Shown here: positions 48,101 through 56,441 of the stretch, piece by piece
How the letters are laid out: every line of letters starts with the position of its first letter
How positions within the stretch are numbered: the stretch's first letter is position 1
Assembly: GCA_036897095.1 (NCBI GenBank)
Contig: JAYMSP010000352.1
Coordinates: 1 to 56,441, forward strand
From: Plantago elongata
Lineage: Eukaryota; Streptophyta; Magnoliopsida; Lamiales; Plantaginaceae
DNA length: 56,441 nucleotides
Direction: 5' to 3'
Notes under the pieces: model-generated
Told to the model about the DNA's origin: nothing
Databases searched by the model: none
The model's input: the letters and a program-made list of their open reading frames with translations, nothing else
Made by a program: the position numbers and the translations under genes

Positions 48101-50691
48101 ATACATAACCTACATTATGTTAGATAGAGAGTTGACATGTTATGACAAGAGCAAGGGAAAACTTGTATGAATACAGGGTGATGGATTCTGCAGTTGGCAT
48201 TGAATGAGAGCTACTAGCAGGAAAAGTCCCATACAGTTAAATAAATTGGACTGAAAATTACATGGTTTTAATCATTTAATGTATAATGTTGGAAACAGTA
48301 AGCATGCAAGCTGGTGAATGATACTAATGCGCTCGAAAGAGCCCTTTAATATGAAAACATGGGAGGTCGATTTTATTAAATTTATGTCTTTTTCCAACTT
48401 AAATAGTATAAGCATTTGATTTATTGTTGTTAACTTTGTGATGACATATAGGATACGACCAAAGTCAACCTGCTACTCACTCAATGATTTTGCAAACAAG
48501 TACCATGTGCATGCGCGTCCGATTTGTTAGTTCGTTATTTATTGCTGTTAATAATTCTCCTCCTTCCCCATTTTCTTTTCTACCATATACTGGGCGGAAT
48601 CGACCACCACAAAATTCGAAAAAATTAAAATGTAGTAGTATTATATGTAATAAAAATTTTAAGCATAGAGGACCAACTATTTCTTCAGTAGTATAATATT
48701 GTTTTAGTACTTTATACTTGCCGTATATTTCTTCCTCTATTCGAAATGATGTTTGATGGATTTGCTTATGAATATAGAGGGGAAAAAGATGGATTTGCTA
48801 ATGATGAATTATGCATGAATAGTAGTAACTATTAAGATTAGGGTGTTTTTTTTTCCATATGAAAAAGATTTGTGTATGTACTGAGTTCCAGTGCATATTA
48901 AAGAAAGTATGAAAGTGAAATTACAGGTCCAGGTTGTATATATGTAAAAAGATTTGTACCCAGATCGAATAATAATACTAATAATATATAAGTAAGTATT
49001 GATTGATGAAGTGATGGATGATGGATATAGCTAGCCATATACTAGTTCAGTAGAAATTAGAAAAGCTGTGGTTTTTACACTTTGGAAGAGCTGACCTCAT
49101 CATTTGACATTTTAGAAAACATATTCTTTCATCATCTTCTTGCTTATTTCTCACCCTGTTTTGCCGTTTCTGTCTTTCATTTCTGCTTTGCTTTGCCTTC
49201 CTTTATTACCACCCCACTACCTAATTCACCCTTCTGCACTCATTTTTTCCCATTTTACTCAACTTGTATGCCTTAAATACGTATTATTATGTGAGTTTCG
49301 GATCGAGTTAATTAACTCGTTTGCTGTCATTCAACATTCAAGAATAAAATATTTGTAACTTTTTTTAGCCGGTGATAAGCTTAGTTCGAGTATATATCAG
49401 GATATGATCTATGAGTGATAGCGTGCGGAATGGTTCTTGGTTCTTTGTAACGGTTGAGTCTAGTGGTAGTGTGGTTGTTGCTGCTTACTAAGGCGTTTAT
49501 GCATTACAGATTTTGATTCATGATTCGAACAAACAAATCATCATCCACTTGAAAATTTAAACAATGTGAAACCCTAATTTGTGTAGTTGGGAACTTTGGG
49601 ATGTACAATTGACATATGCAAATGACAAAAGCCACCTACTCAATACATAGTAACATAATAAAATTGAGTAGGAAATAATGCAAAATTTACAAAATTGTTT
49701 AAGTTGGGAGAAAATGCAATGGACGTCAGATCATAAATTGGATTTTTCTTAAAGAGGGTAATGCAAAACAAATTGGACATACACGACAGGAGTGATCTAT
49801 AAGAGTACCAAAAATCTGCAGAATTTTAAGGCTCCAATTATACCGCTACGCTCTATTTTATAATGTTACGATACTATTATATATGGTTACGTATCTCATT
49901 GGAAATATTGTCACACATATGTTAACGCATTATCAGTGTTTCAATGTGTGTCTGCCTGATCACTTAATATTAATCAGCTAATTAAACACTTGATTTAGAT
50001 TAAGACATTAGAATTTATAGAATTTTGATCCATACATATCTTACCTGCATGCACCTTATAAATTACTAGTGTAAATTGTGCCAAGCTTTGATGAAATGCT
50101 AATTCTGTTAGCTCAAATAATGGTCAACTTATTGCAGCCAACTAGCTAGTTTGGACAAAAGGTGTTCCAGTTGCAAAATAACAGAAAGAGCAGCTCAACA
50201 GTTTTCAAAGAGTCAGGTTCAAATGTTCAATCTATTTCAGAAAAATAAATTATAAAGAGTCAGGTTCAATAATACAATTTGTTCCATTCAAAAGTCCAAT
50301 AAAAAAACGAATGAAACTGCTTTGGGAATCAAATTCAGAGTAGAGTCGTTATCATACCTCAGTCGAACCACTTGAACGAGGCCTCATTTGTGAATCTGCT
50401 TCAAACAAATCTATTTGTTCAAGTCCATGAATTAACAATTAAGTACGATTAATATGTTACATGGATTAACAACAATTTGGCTGGACTCTGGAGAGTTTTG
50501 TCTAAAACAGTTTCATCTTCTCTACAACATGTTATATCAACTTCGGTGGTTTAAATATTGTATCATAATTGTACCACGTGCATTATATATTATACTGTAT
50601 AACTCATAAAATTATGAGGGATATCATAATGTAGGTGATCGTGTAAGGTAGGAAAAACATCATATAGTAAGAAGAACATTTGGAATTAATA
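48101..50691. other. Spacer, no gene
   Basis: AT-rich DNA with short chance ORFs only. No repeat family or RNA gene was recognised. Confidence 0.5.
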
Positions 50692-50826
50692 GTCGAAAGG
50701 GAAAGAGATAGTTGATCGGTGTTGATGGTTTCTTGTCCTTTGTAATGTTCTGCGTGAGCATGTCTTATGCTCGTGTTTTATTAATAAAATTTAGCTGATT
50801 TAAAAAAAAAGTCAAAAGGGGAAAGG
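50692..50826 (+). mobile_element. 5'-truncated LINE-like insert with target duplication
   Basis: About 104 bp (50707-50810) ends in TTATTAATAAAATTTAGCTG and a run of nine A. It lies between near-identical direct repeats GTCGAAAGGGAAAGA (50692-50706) and GTCAAAAGGGGAAAGGA (50811-50827). A 3' text with TTTATTAATAAAATTT, a poly(A) tail and a target duplication of about 15 bp are the marks of L1-type reverse transcription. It could also be a retro-copied mRNA 3' end. Confidence 0.6.
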
Positions 50827-51124
50827 AAGGCAATTTGACTCCTCATGTGGTTTCATAAAACTAATGGACATAAATAGTAATACATAAATGGGCTACATAA
50901 ATAATACTGATATTACAAACTTTTTGTAGTATCTGTCATGAATTTACCAGCTGATCTGTGAAGAAAATATAGGTGACTATTATGTCAAGGTCATTTTGGA
51001 TTAGGGCATATATACTTCCCTAATTCATGCTTAAATATAGAAGAATGAGTATATGAATGTTTAGTAATAAAGTACTAGGAAGTAGGAACTATTGGTCTGT
51101 GATATTCAAGCTTATTCTTCCACA

Positions 51125-51250
51125 CAATGAGACCGGGCGTTTGGGAGAACCGTGCTGAAGGAACTCGGCAAAATGACCTCGTAAATTCAGGACTTGAGGT
51201 GCTTATCCTATAAGTGACATTGGAGCAGTTGATTTTCTTGGCCAAGGTGC
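51125..51250 (+). pseudogene. Organellar large-subunit rRNA fragment, probably mitochondrial
   Basis: The text GAACCGTGCTGAAGGAACTC followed by GGCAAAATGACCTCGTAA is the highly conserved bacterial-type 23S core (the E. coli counterpart reads GAAGGAACTAGGCAAAATGG). The version with TGACCTCG fits plant mitochondrial LSU rRNA better than plastid, as I recall them. Downstream GAGGTGCTTATCCTATAAGT and CAGTTGATTTTCTTGGCC continue the match with small changes. Only about 120 bp is present, so this is a nuclear insert of organellar DNA, not a functional rRNA gene. Confidence 0.75.
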
Positions 51251-52800
51251 TCAAAGTTTGTTGTGGAAGGGATCCCCTGTTATTTTGTCCCCTCCCCCAA
51301 TTTGTATCCAACCATGTTTTTCTTTTCCAATATGCAATTCATATTCTTAACTTTCTCTTTTTATATTGTATTGGTACTTTTAGGTCGTTAAAAAAGTTAT
51401 AGTTAATCGGTGTGATACTCTATAATTTGTATATATAATCGACGTGTATAGGTGAACTTTTTTTTAAAAGTTCAATATAGAAGGGGAAAATGACTATCGA
51501 TGTCATAGTTTTACATAATTTTTCTTAATGAACTCTATGTTTTATCTGGATGTAGTCATGTTACTTTAAATGTATACTGTCTATATACAGTGTAATATGC
51601 AATGTTGACATTTGGTAAGAAAAGGGTTGTTCTTTAAAATATACATGATATTTTTTATTTAATAAATTTTACCTTTATAAAATTAGTGAACGATTCATGT
51701 AACGGAATATTTAGTCAAAATGTTCAAATAACCAATCGCAATGCAACGAAACATTGTGATAATCAGGAAACTTTTCACTTCATTTTCATGAATCCGAAAC
51801 ATACCCTGAAATCAAGAACTCATTCAATGAATACGTAATATACAATTATAGTGTCGTGTCGTTTATTGTTTTATAGGAACTCTTTTAAACGAAACATTTT
51901 CTTTTTTTACCAATCATCGGTTTTTCTATTCTCTAGGAACGACAAACTTTACATTCCCTCAAGGGTGCAAAATGTAAGTCACAATGACGCAATTTAGGTG
52001 ATTTTCTTCGAGTGGAGTTTATATTTTATTCGAATTATTATTCATCAAATGTAAGAAAAAACTCGTGATGATTATATGATTAATTAATTAATCTCACATG
52101 ATAATTATAAACGTCTATCAACAATGTGGTCGTCATCATTATATTACATAATCCAGTTTGGCTTCTTGCTCAATTCATATCTAACATTTTAATCCAGTCT
52201 ATATCCAGTGTCCATCAAAATCTAGGCTTTTACATCATTCGGTCATTCCAATTACTAATTTGATAATGCCACCAACAAATCAACGTGTGTGATGAAATTA
52301 GGAAACCCACTTTGTTCCATGAGCATACTTAGTAAAGATGCATATGTGTGTTAATTATTTGACAAACCCTAGAAAATTAATTGTACTACAAGATGTTAAT
52401 CATATGAGCTGGAAAAGTAAAGGGAACAAACCTTGCTTACATTGATTTTGGTTTCTAAATAGTTCTTCCATTTATCTTTTTTGACCAGTTTGTAAAAACA
52501 ATTTATCATGGAAATATAACAACTTATTTTTAATATAATTAACCCAAGAAACTCAAATTTGAATAATGCTATTCGTTATTCGCATAAATATATATATAAT
52601 TAATATTACACTTAAAAAGTACACGTAAATTATTGACTAAACAACTTTAAAATTAAGTGCATTATACTAAGAAGGTGGTCCCGAATTTTAAACGGTAATC
52701 GTATTTTTCCCTTACGTTAGTTTCCTTTTCCATAAATGCTAGCTTGGTTGTGCTTAGCTCACCTCATCTCCACTTCCAACTCCCAAATATCTCTCTTTCT
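51251..52800. other. Spacer and distal promoter of the bHLH gene
   Basis: AT-rich, no gene. CT-rich sequence at 52790-52828 marks the likely start of the bHLH leader. Confidence 0.4.
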
Positions 52801-52837
52801 TTGTTTCTTTCCATCTCTCTCTCTCTCAAGCACAATA

Positions 52838-52962
52838 ATGATATATGAAAAGCTTGCAGAGGAGAGACTACATAATATTACATGAATCTAGTTAGTGTAA
52901 TGAGATTACAAGAATCCCATTCTGTAAATCTCCTTACACCAACCCAAACCCTCTTCAAATAG
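52838..52962 (+). promoter_or_regulatory. Three upstream ORFs in the bHLH leader
   Basis: Short ORFs at 52838-52885 (15 residues), 52845-52895 (16) and 52882-52962 (26) precede the main ATG at 53009. They follow a CT-rich tract typical of plant 5' UTRs, so they are probably transcribed. They would lower or condition translation of the main ORF. Confidence 0.45.
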
Positions 52963-53008
52963 GTGGAAAAACCTTGCATTTTACACACAACACACCATTT
53001 GAGTTCTC

Positions 53009-53716
53009 ATGGATATTGGTCATCATCACAAGTTCCAGGCTAGCTCCAACTGGGTTCATCAGCCATACAACATGGCAATGGATGCTGCTGGCAACATGCT
53101 TGATCATGGCCAAAACCACCACCATGAAATCAACCCTTTTGGCCACACTCAGTGGCCTAATTACAACCCTAATCTCCACAACCAACTCTCTGCAGGAAAC
53201 CCTCTTGAGGAGGGTGGTTTCAAGCTCGATATTGGGGATCCGGAAGACGACCCGGAAGAGGAGCTCGGTGCCATGAAGGAGATGATGTACAAGATTGCTT
53301 CAATGCAGCCGGTGGACATCGATCCGGCCACCATACGCAAGCCCAAGAGGAGGAACGTGCGCATTAGCGACGACCCCCAAAGTGTCGCGGCTCGCCACCG
53401 CCGCGAGAGGATAAGTGAGAGGATTCGCATCTTGCAGCGCCTTGTCCCCGGAGGAACAAAATTGGATACTGCTTCCATGCTCGATGAGGCGGTTCGCTAT
53501 GTCAAGTTCTTGAAAAAGCAAATTCGTGTTCTCGGCACCAATCACTATGAGCCAGGTAGCTCGGTGCCGAATGTGGGACCTAGTTCGTCCTCGCCTAGGG
53601 AGTGGCTCGCGGCCGGTGTCGTGAGTTCCTCCTCTATGGCTAATGTTGGCACCCCGTACGACTTGTTCGGAGGTAACAATGTGGCTCATGATCATGGTCC
53701 GGTTTGCTTCAATTAA
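53009..53716 (+). CDS. HEC: HECATE-like bHLH transcription factor
   Basis: An intronless ORF of 235 residues, as in Arabidopsis HEC1-3. HECATE proteins act in the nucleus, controlling carpel transmitting tract, stem-cell timing and auxin/cytokinin responses, usually as dimers with other bHLHs. The bHLH spans about residues 118-175: basic part [13 protein letters not shown], helix 1 [13 protein letters not shown], helix 2 [20 protein letters not shown]. The basic region has Ala where most E-box binders have Glu, which is normal for this subfamily. The preceding block [20 protein letters not shown] is also a HEC/INDEHISCENT-type hallmark. The N-terminus is His/Asn-rich. GC content is much higher than in flanking DNA. 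Which HEC paralogue this is needs a tree. Confidence 0.93.
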   Translation: MDIGHHHKFQASSNWVHQPYNMAMDAAGNMLDHGQNHHHEINPFGHTQWPNYNPNLHNQLSAGNPLEEGGFKLDIGDPEDDPEEELGAMKEMMYKIASMQPVDIDPATIRKPKRRNVRISDDPQSVAARHRRERISERIRILQRLVPGGTKLDTASMLDEAVRYVKFLKKQIRVLGTNHYEPGSSVPNVGPSSSSPREWLAAGVVSSSSMANVGTPYDLFGGNNVAHDHGPVCFN

Positions 53717-53946
53717 TTAAGTACCATAGCAAGTCCATTGGCGATGATCGTTAATGAATGAATAACTATATATGTATTAGTCTATGACTAAATATATATA
53801 TTTATGTATGTCTAAAATAGCAAGAACATGGATGTAATTAAGTACATATATGTTTTGTACTTAGTTAACTGTTTTATTATCCAATATATATGGACAATAA
53901 TAATGTATTAAGTATAATTAACTGTATAATCTCGTGATATTGAAAT

Positions 53947-54260
53947 CTCTCCGTCCCATCAAACTTAAGACATTAAGGTGAACGCATAGTTTTATGTAAA
54001 AGTTTGAAGTAATGATAAAAAAATGAATAAGATAGAGAAAAGTGTATCATTAATGGTAAAATGTATAATTTTTATGTAAAGTTGAGATTGTTTGTTATTT
54101 ATTAGTGTTGGGTAATTTATTTTTTTTAATAATGTATGAAGTTTGATGAGACGAATAAAAATGATAAATGTATGTAGTTCGTTGATAGAGAGAAGAGTAT
54201 GAATATGAAGTTTAATGATACGATTAAAAATAATAAATATATATAGTTAGCTGCGATAAT
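53947..54260. mobile_element. Stowaway-like MITE, copy 2, with repeated right end
   Basis: Left terminus CTCTCCGTCCCATCAAACTT is a classic Stowaway end. The right end near 54139-54180 reads GAAGTTTGATGAGACGAATA, the rough complement, and is repeated about 68 bp further on as GAAGTTTAATGATACGATTA (from 54207). Degenerate, non-coding, about 230 bp downstream of the bHLH stop. Confidence 0.6.
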
Positions 54261-56441
54261 AGTATGAATTGATGCATGTGTGAGAAGAGAGGGTTTGTTA
54301 GGATATTGTTGACTACAGAGGCATTGGAATAATCACGAAACGGTTAGTAGCTCATTGAATTACGTGCCTATATAGCTCCAATACATTTTAGAATTTGTTT
54401 GTAATATTCATATATATACAAAACAAGGTTTTTGTCCTTCTTCGGAAAATAAAGCGCCTTCGGTTTGATTCCTTGTGTGGAATGCTAATAAATTAAAAAA
54501 GGTGATGTAATATAAATAAAAACGTACTATAATTTAATAGTTTATAGGTACACAAAAATATGATCCCTTTGTCACGCAATTGTAAAGATAACGTAAGCAA
54601 TATACACTATAGGTTTAATTAAAAAAATTTCTTTTTTATTTTAACGGTGTTGACAATTGACATTGAAAGAATAATTTTTTCCTTTGATTTTTCATGATGG
54701 TTTGGATGAAATGATCAATACTCAATATTCATGACAAATAATGATACGTTCTAATCCAAATCATTTTTTCAATCTGCATCGTGTAAATATAAATAAAAAT
54801 ATATTACGAATAGAAAAGAATTTACAACCGAATAAAGATATAGAAGTAGAAGTGTATATCATCACCGATCAAATTGAGTGAAACAAATGTGTTTTGTTTT
54901 TCCCTATGAAGTTGCAAGAAAAACAAGTTAGCAAAGCAACAATTTGATGTGATGATGATGAATCCCTTTTGTTTGTTTGTCTACATTGGAATCCGTGTAA
55001 GGTGTAAATCTCCAAGCTCACGTAAATCTCACCAAATACGACGAGTTCTTATTCAGTATTCATAAAATGGTGAACCTGGTTTTGTTGTGTGCTAACAGTA
55101 CTGCAAAACGCAAATGAATTAGGGGTGTAATTGAATTCACATCGATCATAATGCATACGGGTCGTGTAGGTTGGAGGTGAAAATGTGAAAAGATTTCTCA
55201 CCTTATAATCAACTTCATTGGAACTCTAAATTGCTAAAAATGTGTACTACTCCAACCAATATCAATATACATTTAAAACATATGCAATCATATTCATGTT
55301 TGGTCTGTTTTCTTAAATGCATACACCGTCAATAAAATCTTGTAAATGTATATAATATCATATTCATATAGTGCGTCAACATTTAACATACACATTAGAA
55401 CCTAATCTTACCATATCTTGATGCCTTTTAATTCTACTTTTATCCCTTTAGATATGTATTTTAAAATGGTAATTACTTTGTGTTTTGATAGAGTACAATG
55501 TATAAATATCTAACCGTCACATGTCATGACATGTGTTCAATTGAGAAATGAAAGTATAATTGATTAACGAACACAAGCACGAGAAGAATGTTTGTAGACC
55601 CGTATACTTGGGAATATTCCGATATCTATCTAACATAATTGATTAGCAATGATGTGACTTGGGTACGTCACTTATTTACGACATTCTTTACTGCTTACGA
55701 CAGTTTAGTCGCATCACCCTAAAAGATAAGAGTTGTTCAAATATACTAACTTTGTGAGCTCTAGGTACACGAGGTGTTTTTTTTTTTTTTTTCTAAGATG
55801 CATATGCATGAGGTTAATGTCCGGGAAGTTACTAAATAAGATTTGCCAATTAACATAAACAATAAATAAGATTTGCCAATTAACATAAACGAGTAAACTC
55901 GGCTTGTACTATTTGAATCTATGAGCATGATTAACGTAACTCAGGGTTACGTAGAATGATAGAATCGACAGGAACCTGTTCACTAAACCTGGAAAGTAAC
56001 AGTATTTGTTCTAAGGTAATGAAACGCTGGTTAGAACTAAGAAGGGAAACAAAAAGCAGCAGTTCCTATCAATACATGCAGTCATGCAGAATTTGCCCAT
56101 GATTAGGCATGTTCGAGGCGGTGTCACTACTAACATCGATCACATCTCGATAGTCGATAGCAAAGGCTGTATAGCTAATATATGACACAGCACGACTCTC
56201 ATAAACAGATGGAAATTCGTCAACACACAATTATCATAAAGGGGTGTTCTCCATCTCATAGAAAAGTTGAGATTTATTGTCTTGGACATGTAACAATACA
56301 AATACAGCAAACTCATAGTACCAGTTAGGTCAGCTATACAAAGCCAGGAACTCATAACTTGACTTGGCTTTCTAGCCCTCAAAATTTAATCGAACCCCCC
56401 ACCTAAGCCTATCCGAAAGAAAAAAAGAAAGTCCTGTATGT
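54261..56441. other. Right-end spacer, no gene seen
   Basis: AT-rich with a 16-18 base T run near 55776. From about 56000 the composition is more balanced, which could be the 3' UTR of a gene lying beyond the window. No ORF shows family features. Confidence 0.4.
55832..55890. repeat. Tandem duplication, 30-bp unit
   Basis: TAAATAAGATTTGCCAATTA..CATAAAC occurs at about 55833-55860 and again at 55863-55890 with no internal mismatch, spaced 30 bp apart. Confidence 0.85.

Noticed and set aside
51075..51311. Minus-strand protein ORF of 78 residues
   Set aside because: It is the antisense of an organellar LSU rRNA fragment.
52676..52740. Third SINE copy on the minus strand
   Set aside because: Only a short TACCGTTTAAAA match exists, with no box A, box B or target duplication.
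56140..56382. Minus-strand ORF at the right edge
   Set aside because: No family features; more likely UTR or spacer. The neighbouring gene, if any, is outside the window.

Overview
This is plant nuclear DNA, almost certainly from a eudicot. It is AT-rich, and its genes are split by GT-AG introns. Recognisable proteins include chloroplast, mitochondrial complex I and plant-specific families, among them a flavonoid-pathway reductase and a HECATE-type bHLH. The spaces between genes hold short non-autonomous transposon relics. No CRISPR array, bacterial operon, virus or intact autonomous transposon was seen. The order or family of the plant cannot be fixed from the sequence.

Layout, left to right. 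(1) 1082-3434 (+): a plastid lipid phosphate phosphatase of the epsilon type. (2) 3924-6370 (-): a secreted GH5 endo-beta-mannanase, convergent with the first gene. (3) 6371-10446: about 4 kb of transposon relics. (4) 10447-13804 (-): an organellar ERA-type GTPase in 8 exons. (5) 15066-18056 (-): a plant-specific coiled-coil protein with a C-terminal membrane segment. (6) 18057-22424: an AT-rich spacer with MITE-like repeats. (7) 22425-22778 (-): a small basic plant protein of unknown function. (8) 24031-25695 (+): a six-exon dihydroflavonol 4-reductase-like gene whose catalytic Ser position is Thr. (9) 26096-32470 (-): a 1398-residue auxilin-like J-protein in 8 exons. (10) 32471-36668: spacer with a very short tRNA-derived SINE-like insert and one doubtful ORF. 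(11) 36669-40803 (-): a mitochondrial gamma carbonic anhydrase-like subunit closest to CA3, with one zinc ligand replaced by Gln. (12) 40945-41955: nine copies of a 113-bp minisatellite just upstream of that gene. (13) 43386-45604 (+): a possible three-exon gene for a 57-residue peptide. (14) 45605-53008: 7.4 kb with no convincing gene, holding a LINE 3' end and an organellar large-subunit rRNA fragment. (15) 53009-53716 (+): an intronless HECATE-like bHLH gene. (16) 53717-56441: Stowaway-like repeats and no gene.

For the multi-exon genes with clear homology I set the exon joins by hand, checking GT/AG sites and reading frame; each gives an open frame of expected family length. These genes do not form a pathway. 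As I recall the Arabidopsis map, the LPP-epsilon, mannanase, ERA-like and gamma-CA3 genes lie close together in the same order near At5g66450-At5g66510, so the window is probably a conserved ancestral gene block with the DFR-like gene inserted or differentially retained.

The most noteworthy signals are the 113-bp minisatellite next to the gamma-CA promoter, a near-palindromic CAGTTCA-rich MITE-like family at five loci, a SINE-like element of only about 80 bp with target duplications, active-site substitutions in the DFR-like and gamma-CA proteins, and the possible micropeptide gene. I found no strong candidate for a wholly new biological system.
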